A DNA stretch of 64,000 nt from JACVRM01 sp963817375 (GTDB lineage Bacteria > Actinomycetota > Thermoleophilia > Gaiellales > Gaiellaceae). The DNA lies in the NCBI GenBank assembly GCA_963817375.1, contig CAWFOB010000007.1, forward strand, positions 1-64,000, given 5' to 3'. The notes under the pieces were generated by a model, which worked only from the letters and a program-made list of their open reading frames with translations, did not search any database and was not told the origin of the DNA. The position numbers and the translations under genes are program-made. Shown one piece after another: positions 26,575 through 35,350 of the stretch. The first letter of the stretch is position 1. Each line of letters opens with the position of its first letter.

Positions 26575-27504
26575 ATGCTCCGCCTCGCCGCGCTCCTCGG
26601 ACTCGTCCTCGTCCTCGTCATCCCCGTTACCGGTGCCGTCGGGTCGCCGGCGGCCGGCCCGCAGGTGGTCGCCAAGATCAAGGTCGGCAACAAGCCGTGC
26701 GCGTCGGTTGCCGCGAAGGAGCTGCTCTGGGTCACGAACTACGGCTCGAGCACCGTCTCGGTGATCGACCCGGCGCGCAACCGCGTGGTGGGCAAGCCGA
26801 TCCGGGTCGATCCGGGCCCGTGCGGCATCGTCGCGGGGGCGGGCAGCGTCTGGACACACGCCTATAACTCCGACCGCGTCGACAGGATCAACCCGCGCTC
26901 GCGGAAGGTGACGCAGCGGATCAAGGTCGGGCACGGCTCGTTCGACGTCCTCTTCGCCGCAGGCTCCCTCTGGGTTTCGAACAACACGGACGACACCGTG
27001 CAGCGCATCTCCCCGGCGCGGAACCGCGTGGTCAAGACGATCACCGTCCGCGGCGGGCCGGCCGGCCTCCAGCTCGTGGACGGCGTGGTGTGGGTCGGGA
27101 CGAACGGCACGAACGCCGTCTACCGGATCGACCCGGCGACCAATGTCGCCACGCGCGTCCAGACGGGTGCGACCGGCCCCGCCTGGTTCTCGTCGCAGGG
27201 CGACGTGCTCTGGGTCTCGAACGTCCCCGACGGCACGGTCTCCCGCCTCGACCCCTCGACGGGCTCCGTGACCGCGACGGTGAAGACGGGGATCCAGCCG
27301 GTGGACGGCGCCGTCGGCCCGGACGGGCTCGTCTGGATCCCGAACCTGGGCGACGGCACCGTCTCGCGGATCGACCCCGCCGCGGGGAAAGTCGTCGACA
27401 TGTTCCGCGTCGGCACCGCGCCGTTCGTCCTCAACGTGGCCTTCGGCGACGTCTGGTCGCCGGACTACGGCGGCAACCTGGTCTGGCGGCTGCGCGCCGG
27501 CTAG
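26575..27504 (+). CDS. Secreted YVTN-type beta-propeller protein
   Basis: 309 residues. The N-terminal signal peptide (LAALLGLVLVLVIPVTGAV) is followed by six or seven blade repeats of about 42 residues with the pattern LWVTNYGSSTVSVIDPARNR, VWVGTNGTNAVYRIDPATN and WVSNVPDGTVSRLDPSTGS. No catalytic motif. Probably an extracytoplasmic binding or scaffold protein. Located right after marR and its operator. Its TAG overlaps the convergent cNMP-protein stop in CTAG. Confidence 0.85.
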   Translation: MLRLAALLGLVLVLVIPVTGAVGSPAAGPQVVAKIKVGNKPCASVAAKELLWVTNYGSSTVSVIDPARNRVVGKPIRVDPGPCGIVAGAGSVWTHAYNSDRVDRINPRSRKVTQRIKVGHGSFDVLFAAGSLWVSNNTDDTVQRISPARNRVVKTITVRGGPAGLQLVDGVVWVGTNGTNAVYRIDPATNVATRVQTGATGPAWFSSQGDVLWVSNVPDGTVSRLDPSTGSVTATVKTGIQPVDGAVGPDGLVWIPNLGDGTVSRIDPAAGKVVDMFRVGTAPFVLNVAFGDVWSPDYGGNLVWRLRAG

Positions 27505-27911
27505 CGCAGCCGCCGTAGCCGCTCGTCGCGGAGCGCCTGGGCCTCGAGCAGCGCCGCGGCGCTCGGCCCGACGGCGTCGAGGAACGGCGCGCGGCCGATC
27601 TCCCAGAGCTCGACGTCGGTGACCGCGAGCACGGTCGCCGTGCGCGGCACGTCCTCGGTCAGGGCGATCTCGCCGAGCACGTCGCCGCGCACCACGCCGC
27701 CACGGGGGCGACCGTCGTGCCAGATCTCGAGCTCGCCTTCGGCGACCAGGTACATGCAGTCGCCACGGTCGCCCTCGTTGATGACCACGGTCCCGGCGGA
27801 GAACGCGCGGTGCTCGAGCTCGCCCGCGAGCCGGTCGAGCGCGTCGGCCTCGAGCACGCCGAAGAGCGGGATCGCGCGCAGGAGCGCGTGTGCCTCGTCG
27901 CGCCGGGTCAA
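27501..27911 (-). CDS. Cyclic nucleotide-binding domain protein
   Basis: 136 residues, a single cNMP-binding domain. RAFSAGTVVINEGDRGDCMY and then GDVLGEIALTEDVPRTATVL form the phosphate-binding cassette with the conserved Glu and Arg. No helix-turn-helix follows, so it is not a CRP-type regulator by itself. The TTG start overlaps the upstream MarR stop (TTGA), which suggests that the two are co-expressed. Two cyclase genes lie 4-6 kb away (31492, 32806). Confidence 0.85.
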   Translation of the reverse strand: MTRRDEAHALLRAIPLFGVLEADALDRLAGELEHRAFSAGTVVINEGDRGDCMYLVAEGELEIWHDGRPRGGVVRGDVLGEIALTEDVPRTATVLAVTDVELWEIGRAPFLDAVGPSAAALLEAQALRDERLRRLR

Positions 27912-28357
27912 CGGACGGCCCGCTCCTGGGCGAGCACGCCCTCCATCGCCTCGAGGAGCTCGTCGAAGGCCTCCTGGTAGGAGGCGAGCGGTCGCGGCAG
28001 CCGCGCCTCCAGCGCGTCGTAGGCGCGCTGGAGCGGCTCGCCGGCCGCGCGGGCGAGCAGCTCGCCGCGGTCGGTCGGCGCTAGCAGGTACGAGCGGCCG
28101 TCGGCCGGGTTCGGCGTCCGCTCGACGAGGCCGCGGTCGACGAGCCGCTGGATGTTGTCGCGCAACGTGGTCAAGGGTGTCCCGGTGATCGCCGAGATGC
28201 GGGTCGGCGCGACCGGCGCGTGCCGGCGAATCTGCGAGAGCAGGCCGAAGAGCGGCGTCGGGAGGCCGACGCTCTCGAGCTCGCGCTCGACGGCCGTGCC
28301 CGTCGCCTGGGAGAGCGTGTACGCCTGCTCGAACAGGCGGTGGTCGATCATCTCCAT
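27908..28357 (-). CDS. MarR/PadR-like winged-helix regulator
   Basis: 149 residues from the ATG at 28357 (EMIDHRLFEQAYTLSQATGT). Winged helix seen as APVAPTRISAITGTPLTTLR, DNIQRLVDRGLVERTPNPAD and GRSYLLAPTDRGELL. A GTG at 28384 is a longer alternative start but lies inside the operator-like repeat. It is divergent from the hydrolase gene at 28423. The long inverted repeat between them is the obvious binding site. Confidence 0.82.
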   Translation of the reverse strand: MEMIDHRLFEQAYTLSQATGTAVERELESVGLPTPLFGLLSQIRRHAPVAPTRISAITGTPLTTLRDNIQRLVDRGLVERTPNPADGRSYLLAPTDRGELLARAAGEPLQRAYDALEARLPRPLASYQEAFDELLEAMEGVLAQERAVR

Positions 28358-28378
28358 GGCGAGAAGGATAGGGCGGGT

Positions 28379-28431
28379 GGACAACTACTGCGTCGCCGTG
28401 GTATTTACTGCGCCGACGCAATATGTTGTCC
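28379..28431. promoter_or_regulatory. Long inverted repeat between divergent marR-like and hydrolase genes
   Basis: Arms GGACAAC-TAC-TGCGTCG (28379-28395) and CGACGCA-ATAT-GTTGTCC (28414-28431) are nearly perfect complements around an 18-base spacer. The right arm contains the ATG of the hydrolase gene (28423). It may be an operator for the MarR-like protein. In RNA it would also hide the start codon. Confidence 0.6.
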
Positions 28432-29772
28432 GCCGTTGCCCTCCTCGCCGCTGCCGCCACCTCCTGGACGGGGTCGTGGAACGTCGGCATCGGCAAGGCC
28501 GGCATTGGCGTCCAGCTCTCGCCACGGACGGCGCTCGTCGCGCTCGGCGCGGGGCACGCGGACGCCCAGACCGTCCCGCTGCGCCGCTCGGGCGCCCGCA
28601 TCCGCTTCACGATCCCCGGCAGGCCGGCGCTCGCGTTCGACGGGCGCATCCGCGGCGGCCGCCTCTCCGGCACCACTCGCCAGGGCGCGGCCCGGGGGAC
28701 GTTCTCCCTCCGCCCGGGCCCGGCCGGCGCCCTGTTCGCGCGCGGCTTCTACGCCGGAAGCGGCCGCCGCTGGGTGTTCGTCGACGACCCCTACGGGCCG
28801 CCGCGCGTCGACGACCTCGACACCGGCGAGCTGCACGGCGTCTTCGGCTCCGGCCCGGTGTTTCGCCTCGGCGCGGGCTGGTCGACGCTCGACCCGGTCG
28901 CCGGCGAGGCTCGCCTCGACACGAGCGGCGGGACGATCGGCGGCGTGGCGGTCACGCGTACGCGCTACCGGCAGTACGAGGTGCGCTTCGCGAGCGGCGG
29001 CGCGATGCTGAGCGGCACCCTCACCGTGCCGGCCGGGCCGGGCCGCCACCCGGCGGCCGCCTTCGTCAGCGGCTCGGGCCGGACGCAGCGCGCGTACCTG
29101 CCCGACCTCCAGATGCTGCTCGTCTCGAGCGGCGTCGCCGTGCTGGCGTACGACAAGCGCGGCGTCGCCATGTCCGGCGGCATCTACCCGGGCGAGTCGG
29201 CGACCAACGAGGCGATCGATCGGCTCGCCCGCGACGCGCAGGCCGCAGTGCGCTGGCTCGCGCGGCAGCCGGAGGTCGATCCCGCGCGCCTCGGCCTCGC
29301 CGGGCACAGCCAGGCGGGCTGGATCATGCCGTTGGCGGCGAGCCGCGACCCCGCAATCCGCTTCGTGGTCGCCTTCTCGTCACCCGCGGTGACCGTACTG
29401 GAGACCGATACCTGGCAGGACCTGACAAACCAGGGCGAGAAGCCGGCGACGCTCTCCGACGCCGAGATCGAGGCTGAGGTCGAGGCCCGCGGCCCGGGCG
29501 GGTTCGACCCGATCCCGTCGATCCGAGCGCTGCGCATCCCCGTGCTCTGGACGTACGGCAGCCTCGACCGGCATATCCCCTCGCGGCTGTCCGAGAGCCG
29601 GCTCGCGCCGCTCGGCGCCGGGCACGACTTCACCGTGCTCGACTTCCCGCACGCCAATCACGCGCTCGTCGAGACGCAGACCGGCCTGACGGCCGAGATG
29701 CTGCGCTCGGACACGTTCGCGCCCGGCCTCTTCGCGGCCGTGCGCGGCTGGCTCTCAGCGCGGAATCTCTAG
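28423..29772 (+). CDS. Secreted alpha/beta hydrolase with N-terminal beta domain
   Basis: 449 residues. A hydrophobic N-terminus (SAVALLAAAATSWTGSW) suggests export. Residues about 15-170 form a beta-rich domain, and the rest is an alpha/beta hydrolase related to the YqiA/DUF3887-like esterases: AFVSGSGRTQRAYLPDL (oxyanion loop), LGLAGHSQAGWIMPLAAS with the nucleophile Ser in GHSQAG, WTYGSLDRHIPSRLS (acid) and FPHANHALVETQTG (His). Probably an esterase on an unknown substrate. Controlled through the inverted repeat shared with the divergent regulator. Confidence 0.85.
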   Translation: MLSAVALLAAAATSWTGSWNVGIGKAGIGVQLSPRTALVALGAGHADAQTVPLRRSGARIRFTIPGRPALAFDGRIRGGRLSGTTRQGAARGTFSLRPGPAGALFARGFYAGSGRRWVFVDDPYGPPRVDDLDTGELHGVFGSGPVFRLGAGWSTLDPVAGEARLDTSGGTIGGVAVTRTRYRQYEVRFASGGAMLSGTLTVPAGPGRHPAAAFVSGSGRTQRAYLPDLQMLLVSSGVAVLAYDKRGVAMSGGIYPGESATNEAIDRLARDAQAAVRWLARQPEVDPARLGLAGHSQAGWIMPLAASRDPAIRFVVAFSSPAVTVLETDTWQDLTNQGEKPATLSDAEIEAEVEARGPGGFDPIPSIRALRIPVLWTYGSLDRHIPSRLSESRLAPLGAGHDFTVLDFPHANHALVETQTGLTAEMLRSDTFAPGLFAAVRGWLSARNL

Positions 29773-30170
29773 CGGCGCTTGCGCTGCTGCTGCTTCTGCA
29801 TCTGCCGCCGCATGGCGCGGTTCGTCGCCTCGGGCATCGCGCCCTGCTCCTGCACCGCGTCCATGTAGGCGCGCCGCTCCTCGGCGCTGAGCTGGCTGAG
29901 CGCCGCCTGCGCCCGCTGCGGGCTGGCGTTGGCGTTCAGCCGCTCGAGTTTCTTCACGGCGCTCGCGAGCTCCGGGTTCTGCCGCTCGAGTGCCGCCCGC
30001 GACATCCGCTGCAGCGCCTTGCCGAGCAGCGGCACCTTCATCAGGAACTGCATGGTCGAGCGCAGGTACTTGCCTCCCGCTATCCGCCCCAGCACGAAGA
30101 GCAGGGCGAACAGCAGGAGGATGAAGAGCAGCAGGAAGAGCGGGATGAAGAGCGCGGAGAAAGCGAGCAT
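29769..30170 (-). CDS. Small membrane protein with charged tail
   Basis: 133 residues. One N-terminal membrane segment (FIPLFLLLFILLLFALLFVL) is followed by a basic helical tail ending RRQMQKQQQRKRR. No family recognised. Its stop overlaps the convergent hydrolase stop by CTAG. It lies 23 bases downstream of the helicase stop on the same strand, so it may be the second gene of that unit. Confidence 0.7.
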   Translation of the reverse strand: MLAFSALFIPLFLLLFILLLFALLFVLGRIAGGKYLRSTMQFLMKVPLLGKALQRMSRAALERQNPELASAVKKLERLNANASPQRAQAALSQLSAEERRAYMDAVQEQGAMPEATNRAMRRQMQKQQQRKRR

Positions 30171-30193
30171 CGTTCTAGGCGAAATCTAACGCC

Positions 30194-31366
30194 CTACCAC
30201 TTGCTGCGCCGTCCGCGCCGCGACGTGTAGACGAGCTTCGCGCGGGCGACGTCCATGCCCGCCTCCTCGAACTGCTCGCGGTGGCCGAGCCGGTTGGCGA
30301 CGCGGCTCGTGTCCGCCTGCTGCTCGGGGAGCACGAAGGTGACGGCGACGCCGCTGCGGCCCGCGCGGCCGGTGCGGCCGGTGCGGTGGACGTAGCCCTT
30401 GTCCTCTTCGGGCGGGTCGAAGTTGATCACCTGGGTGACGTGCTCCAGGTCGAGCCCGCGGGCGGCCACGTCGGTGGCGATCAGCGTCTTGACCTTGCCG
30501 GTCTCGAAGCGCTCGAGCGCGCGCTCGCGTGCCCGCTGCGACATGTCGCCGTGCATCGCGACGGCGTCGAGGTCCTGGCGGTGCAGCTTGTGCACCAGGC
30601 GGTCGGCGCCGCGCTTCGTGCGGACGAAGACGAGCGTGAGCCCGTCGATCTCGCGGAGGTGCTGGATGAGCGTCTCGACCTTCGTGTCGGCCTTGACCGA
30701 GACGAAGCGGTGCTCGATCTCGCCCGGGGTGCGCTCGTCTGGCAGCGTGCCCTCGAAGCGCGAGGGGCTGTTCGTGTACTTCTGCGCCAGCTCGCCGACC
30801 TCGCCGTCGAGCGTGGCCGAGAAGAACATCGTCTGGCGGTTGCGCGGCAGCCGGCGCACGATCTTGTCGACCTGCGGGAGGAAGCCCATGTCCAGCATCC
30901 GGTCGGCCTCGTCGAGGATGAGGATGCGGATCTGCGAGAGGTCGACCAGCCGGCGCTGGATCAGATCCTCGAGTCGGCCGGGCGTGGCCACGAGGACGTG
31001 CGCGTTCTTCGCGCGCTTGCCCTGCGCCGGGATCGGAACCCCGCCGTAGACCGAGGCCACGCGCAGCTTCTTCGGGCCGGCGACCGACTCGAGCTCCTCC
31101 GTCACCTGGACGCAGAGCTCGCGGGTCGGGACGAGAACGAGCGCCGACGGGCGCGCGTCGGACGGGTCGGTGCGCTCGACGATCGGCACAGCGAACGCGA
31201 GCGTCTTGCCCGAGCCCGTGGGTGACCGTGCGAGCACGTCGAGCCCGGCGAGCGCGTCCGGCAGCGCAAGGGTCTGGATGCGAAACGGCGAGTGGATGCC
31301 GCGAGCGGCGAGCACATCGGCGACAGGCGCGGACACGCCGAGCTCGCGGAAAGTAACGTCTGACAA
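30194..31366 (-). CDS. DEAD-box ATP-dependent RNA helicase
   Basis: 390 residues, a compact cold-shock type helicase. Motifs in order: Q motif (FRIQTLALPDAL), motif I RSPTGSGKTLAFAVP, Ib ATPGRLEDLI, II LILDEADRMLDMGF, III FFSATLD, IV LVFVRTKRGADRLV, V IATDVAARGLDLEHV and VI YVHRTGRTGRAG. The TTG at 31366 is chosen because FRELGVSAPVADVLAARG is the family's first motif and a GGGAG ribosome site lies before it. A stable hairpin at 31379-31419 covers the leader. Confidence 0.93.
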   Translation of the reverse strand: MSDVTFRELGVSAPVADVLAARGIHSPFRIQTLALPDALAGLDVLARSPTGSGKTLAFAVPIVERTDPSDARPSALVLVPTRELCVQVTEELESVAGPKKLRVASVYGGVPIPAQGKRAKNAHVLVATPGRLEDLIQRRLVDLSQIRILILDEADRMLDMGFLPQVDKIVRRLPRNRQTMFFSATLDGEVGELAQKYTNSPSRFEGTLPDERTPGEIEHRFVSVKADTKVETLIQHLREIDGLTLVFVRTKRGADRLVHKLHRQDLDAVAMHGDMSQRARERALERFETGKVKTLIATDVAARGLDLEHVTQVINFDPPEEDKGYVHRTGRTGRAGRSGVAVTFVLPEQQADTSRVANRLGHREQFEEAGMDVARAKLVYTSRRGRRSKW

Positions 31367-31378
31367 GTTGTTCGACTC

Positions 31379-31419
31379 CCTTCGGGTTCGAGACCTGCCT
31401 ACCTCGAAACGCCCGAAGG
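31379..31419 (-). promoter_or_regulatory. Leader hairpin before the helicase gene
   Basis: CCTTCGGG-TTCGAG pairs with CTCGAA-ACG-CCCGAAGG around a ten-base loop, a 14-pair stem with one bulge. It begins 13 bases before the TTG start and overlaps the ribosome-site region. Such structures before RNA helicase genes often give cold or self-regulation; that role is inferred here. Confidence 0.5.
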
Positions 31420-31491
31420 AGGAACGAAGAGCAAATCTCACCGGGGCGGCCGGATTGCCGCTCCGTAGCTACACCGTAGCATCGGCAGGCC

Positions 31492-32830
31492 ATGGCACCA
31501 CCTCAAGTCCGCTATGCACGCAGCGGCGACGTCAACGTCGCCTACCAGGCGATCGGCGACGGCGAGCTCGATCTCGTCCTCGATTCTCGGCGCGCTCACG
31601 AACCTGAACGTGCTCTGGGACGAGCCCGCGTACCGCCGCTTCGTCGAGCAGCTGAGCGGGTTCGCGCGCGTGCTCGTGTTCGACAAGCGCGGCATGGGGC
31701 TCTCCGACCGGGTCGAGGTGGGAACGCTCGAGGAGCGGATGGACGACGTGCGCGCGGTGATGGACGCTGCCGGGTCGAACGAGGCCGCGCTGATGGGCAT
31801 CTCGGAGGGCGGACCGCTGTCGTTGCTGTTCGCGGCCACCTACCCCGAGCGGACGCGGGGGCTCGTCCTGTGCGGCGCCGAGGTGAAGGAGGAGACGACG
31901 CCCGACTGGCCCTGGGGAGAGAACCTGCGCGAGCCCTTCGAGCGCTCGATGGCGGGCATCGGCGAGCGCTGGGGCGCGAGCGGCGAGAGCATCGCCTACA
32001 TCGTCCCGAGCCTCGCAGGAGACCAGCGGGCGGAGCAGTGGTTCCAGCGGCTGCTGGTGGAGTCGGCGACGCCGCGCACCGCAGAGGCATTCATGCGGAT
32101 GGCCTTCGACATCGACATCCGCGATGTCGTCCCGTCCGTGCACGTGCCGGCGCTGATCGTGCATCGCATCCGCGACCAGGTGTGCCACGTCGAGAACGCC
32201 CGCTGGCTCGCGCGCAACCTGCCCGATGCCCGCTACGTCGAGCTCGACGGCGACGACCACGTGCCCTGGTACGGCGACACCGAGCGCGTGCTGGCCGAGA
32301 TCCGGGAGTTCCTGACCGGGGCGCGGGAGGCCGCGGAGCCGGACCGCGTGCTCGCGACGGTGCTCTTCACCGACGTCGTCGGCTCGACCGAGCGCGCGGC
32401 GGCGCTCGGCGACCGCCGCTGGCGCGAGCTGCTCGAGTCCCACAACGACGTGGTCGGCCGCGAGCTCGACCGCTTCCGCGGACGCCACGTCGACAGCGCC
32501 GGCGACGGCGTCTTCGCGACCTTCGACGGGCCGGCGCGCGCGATCCGCTGCGCGGCGGCCATCCGCGACGCCGTGACGACGCTCGGGCTCGAGATCAGGG
32601 CTGGCGTGCACACGGGCGAGGTGGAGGTGCTCGGCGACGACCTCGCCGGCATGGCCGTGCACATCGGCGCCCGCGTCGCGGCGCGTGCCGGCGCCGGCGA
32701 GATCCTCGCGTCCGGGACGGTCCGCGACCTGGTAGTGGGCTCAGGCGTGCAGTTCGAGGACCGCGGCACCGCCGAGCTGAAGGGCGTGCCGGGCGAGTGG
32801 CGGCTTTACGCCGTCACAGCGACCGGCTGA
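31492..32830 (+). CDS. Alpha/beta hydrolase fused to class III nucleotide cyclase (one frameshift)
   Basis: About 445 residues. The N-terminal 270 form an alpha/beta hydrolase: VLVFDKRGMGLSDRVE, LMGISEGGPLSLLFAATYPE (nucleophile in GISEGG) and ELDGDDHVPWYGD (His). The C-terminal 170 are a guanylate/adenylate cyclase domain with ATVLFTDVVGSTERAAALGD and VDSAGDGVFATFDGPARAI (both metal Asp), then MAVHIGARVAARAGAGEIL. An extra G at 31582 (LVL|ILGALTNLNVLW) is the only break. TAGCAT at 31477-31482 may be the -10. This fusion is known in actinobacteria. Confidence 0.87.
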
Positions 32831-33591
32831 AGCGCGCTCGCGACCCAGACGTCGACGGGCTGCTCGCGGCCGCGCAGCTCCAGGGTGCGCCGCTCGAGAC
32901 CGTCCGTCTCGAGCTCGGCCGCCTCGGCAGTCATCGCGCTGACGAGCAGCTCACCCGCACCGGCCATGCCGGAGATGCGCGACGCCGCGTTGACGGTGTC
33001 GCCGAGCGCGGTGAAGTCGACGGCGTCGCCCTCGCCGACGGTGCCGACGAACGAGACGCCGGTGTGGATGCCGACTCCGACCGGGATCCAGTCGCGCGTG
33101 CGCTCGAGCAGCTCGCGCCCGGCGTCGATCGCGCGGGCAGCGTGCTCGGTCCCGGCGAAGCCGGGAATGAACAGCGCCACGGCCTCGTCGCCGACGAACT
33201 TGTCGACCAGGCCGTCGTGGTCGTCGATCACCTTCGCGGCCGCGCCGTAGAAGCGGGCGATCAGCCGCGAGTACTCCTCGGGCCGCATCTGCTCCGCGAG
33301 GGTGGTGGAGCCGCGCACGTCGGCGAAGAAGACCGTCACCTCGATCTCGGTGCCGCCGGGCTCCTCGTGCAGGTGCTTGATGCAGAGCTTGCAGAGCCGC
33401 CGGTTGAGCGGCGACGGGCCTGCCCCGATCAGCTTCAGGACGGTGCGCCCCGGCCGGCCGAACGGCGCGGCGCAGAGCTTGCAGCGCGGGCCTGCGGGGA
33501 TCGCGCCCATGATCGAGCGCATGCGCATGAGGCCCTTCGAGTTGCCCGTCAGGACCTCTTCCCACATCTCTTGCGGCGTCTGTTTTGCCAT
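32806..33591 (-). CDS. Class III adenylate/guanylate cyclase with Cys-rich N-terminus
   Basis: 261 residues. The first 80 contain CKLCAAPFGRPG and RRLCKLCIKH, two CxxC pairs that suggest a zinc or metal knuckle. The cyclase domain has VTVFFADVRGSTTLAEQM and VDKFVGDEAVALFIPGFAG (metal Asp residues), GVGIHTGVSFVGTVG and DFTALGDTVNAASRI (transition-state Asn and Arg), so it should be active. It converges on the fused cyclase, overlapping it by 25 bases. No membrane segment. Confidence 0.9.
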   Translation of the reverse strand: MAKQTPQEMWEEVLTGNSKGLMRMRSIMGAIPAGPRCKLCAAPFGRPGRTVLKLIGAGPSPLNRRLCKLCIKHLHEEPGGTEIEVTVFFADVRGSTTLAEQMRPEEYSRLIARFYGAAAKVIDDHDGLVDKFVGDEAVALFIPGFAGTEHAARAIDAGRELLERTRDWIPVGVGIHTGVSFVGTVGEGDAVDFTALGDTVNAASRISGMAGAGELLVSAMTAEAAELETDGLERRTLELRGREQPVDVWVASALQPVAVTA

Positions 33592-33636
33592 GGCTCGAGG
33601 TTACGCTCAGATGCAGGCCGGCCTGGAAACGATCTA

Positions 33637-33680
33637 CGTCCCCGGAGGTCGAGCCGCGCCCGGCTCCGCCTCCGGGGACG
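33637..33680 (-). terminator. Two-part hairpin terminator
   Basis: CGTCCCCGGAGG (33637-33648) pairs with CCTCCGGGGACG (33669-33680). Inside it GAGCCG pairs with CGGCTC around CGCC. It lies eight bases after the cupin stop (33688) and before the cyclase start, so it would end the cupin transcript. Confidence 0.65.
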
Positions 33681-33687
33681 CTTCTAC

Positions 33688-34044
33688 TTAGAGCCCGAAC
33701 CTCTTGGCGGCGCCGTCGAACTCGTCGAACTGCACGAGCGTGGTCTCCTCGTGGGCCCACGCGTCGTGGTTCGCCGGGACGATGAAGACGTCGCCCGCGC
33801 GCGTCTCGATCTCGGTGCCGTCGTCGAGCTTCGCCGTGATGTGTCCCTTGATGACGTAGCCGACGTGGTTGTCCTGGCACATGTCGGCGCCCATGTCCCT
33901 CGAGAACTTCCAGCCGGACGGGTACGTCGCCCGCTTCACCTTGATGTCGCCGAGGTAGACGACGTCGATCTTCACGCCGCCCTTCTCGACCTGCTCGTCG
34001 GGCTGGGCAAACGAACGGGACATCGCCTTGCTCATCGTCGCCAT
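33688..34044 (-). CDS. Small cupin protein
   Basis: 118 residues, single cupin barrel. MCQDNHVGYVIKGHITAKLD carries a shortened motif 1, and GDVFIVPANHDAWAHEET is motif 2 with the metal-binding His. The ATG at 34044 is fixed by AAAGGAGC seven bases upstream. Similar stand-alone cupins respond to small ligands or have unknown roles; nothing here fixes the substrate. A strong hairpin follows it. Confidence 0.8.
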   Translation of the reverse strand: MATMSKAMSRSFAQPDEQVEKGGVKIDVVYLGDIKVKRATYPSGWKFSRDMGADMCQDNHVGYVIKGHITAKLDDGTEIETRAGDVFIVPANHDAWAHEETTLVQFDEFDGAAKRFGL

Positions 34045-34126
34045 GCAAGCTCCTTTCGGCACTGGGTGACCCCGCCCGCGAGCGTACGCCTGGCCGCCGC
34101 GCACGGCAAGCGCCGGCCGACGTTCG

Positions 34127-34777
34127 CTACCCGCGAACGTCGGCCGGCGTCCCGATCGCGATCTGCGGCCTGGCCCCGGGGCGCAGCCAGCGCAGCACCG
34201 ACGCGAGCTCGGCGCGAGGCAGGCTCACGCAGCCGTTGGTCGGCCGGCCGCGCTCCACGTGCAGGAAGATCCCCGACCCGCGGCCCGGGACGACCGGGTG
34301 CATGTTGAAGTCGATGACCGCGAGGAAGGCGTACGCCGTTGGCGACTTCGACATGTCGGGCGTCGGCGTCTTGAACGGCGGCGGCCGGTCGCACGCCCAG
34401 TGGACGAACGAGTTGTACGCCGGGTAGGCCGGGTCCTCGACCCACCAGTCGCCGCAGCGCAGACGGTGGTACGCGAAGCGGACGCCGGGGTTCGGCGCGT
34501 TCCCGTACATCGTCTGCCCGATCGGGAAGGTGCCGATCGGCGTCGTGCCGTCGCCCTCGTGGCGGTCGCGGCTCAGGCCGGCCCACCCGACGCGCGCCGG
34601 GTACGGCCCGGCGACCAGGCGCCAGCAGCCGTCGCGCTGCTCCCACGTCCGGAGCGTCGCGTGCGTCGTCTTCGTGGTCGCCGCCTGCACCGTGATCACC
34701 TGCGTGCCGGTCACGTGCGCGGCCGGGGCCGGAGAGCAGGCGAGGGCAATCACGGCACCGGAGACGAGAGCGAGCAC
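34127..34777 (-). CDS. L,D-transpeptidase-like secreted protein (YkuD family)
   Basis: 216 residues with an N-terminal signal sequence (LALVSGAVIALACSPAPAA; the Cys could be a lipobox). The catalytic site reads FLHVERGRPTNGCVSLPRAE, the H-x-x-x-G...S/T-N-G-C pattern with the nucleophile Cys. The region GDGTTPIGTFPIGQTMYG is also typical. Such enzymes make 3-3 peptidoglycan crosslinks or attach proteins to the wall. GTG start at 34777. Confidence 0.85.
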   Translation of the reverse strand: MLALVSGAVIALACSPAPAAHVTGTQVITVQAATTKTTHATLRTWEQRDGCWRLVAGPYPARVGWAGLSRDRHEGDGTTPIGTFPIGQTMYGNAPNPGVRFAYHRLRCGDWWVEDPAYPAYNSFVHWACDRPPPFKTPTPDMSKSPTAYAFLAVIDFNMHPVVPGRGSGIFLHVERGRPTNGCVSLPRAELASVLRWLRPGARPQIAIGTPADVRG

Positions 34778-34864
34778 GGCGTCAGAGGGTATGCGTCAAA
34801 TCCTCGGGCGGCGAAACGCCGTATCTCCCTGCACACACACCATCTGCACGGAGGTTAGGACGTC

Positions 34865-35341
34865 ATGGACAGCATCAAACGCCACCCGATTCGAATCCTC
34901 CTCGTGGTGCTCGTCGCCGCGGCCTCGCTGGTGGCGGCCGCGGTGGCCGCAGGGTCCGGCGGGTCGAGCCATTCCACCGTCAAGACCGTGAAGAACGCCA
35001 CGCTCGGCAAGACGATCCTCGTCACGCGCACCGGCCGCACGCTCTACTCGCTGAGCGCCGAGCGGAACGGGCGCTTCATCTGCGCGAACAGCACGTGCCT
35101 CTCGCTGTGGAAGCCGCTGCGCGGCTCGGCGACCGGCGTCAGCGGGCTGACCGTCGTGACGCGGCCGGACCACACGCGCCAGGTCGCGTACAAGGGCGGG
35201 CCGCTCTACACGTTCACCGGCGACAACAAGGCCGGCGACGTGAACGGCAACGGCTTCCGCGACGTGGGCGTCTGGCGGCCGGTCGCCGTCAGCGGCACGG
35301 TGTCGACCGCGCCGTCGAAGCCTTCCGCGTACGGGTACTAG
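34865..35341 (+). CDS. Secreted protein with two PF03640-type repeats
   Basis: 158 residues. An N-terminal membrane/signal segment (ILLVVLVAAASLVAAAVAA) is followed by two copies of a short repeat: ILVTRTGRTLYSLSAERNGR with CANSTCLSLWKPL, and VAYKGGPLYTFTGDNKAGDV with GVWRPVAV. This is the secreted lipoprotein-like family common in actinobacteria, sometimes linked to haem or redox partners, but without known activity. GGAGGTT lies about nine bases before the ATG. Confidence 0.8.
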   Translation: MDSIKRHPIRILLVVLVAAASLVAAAVAAGSGGSSHSTVKTVKNATLGKTILVTRTGRTLYSLSAERNGRFICANSTCLSLWKPLRGSATGVSGLTVVTRPDHTRQVAYKGGPLYTFTGDNKAGDVNGNGFRDVGVWRPVAVSGTVSTAPSKPSAYGY

Positions 35342-35350
35342 ATTGACCGG

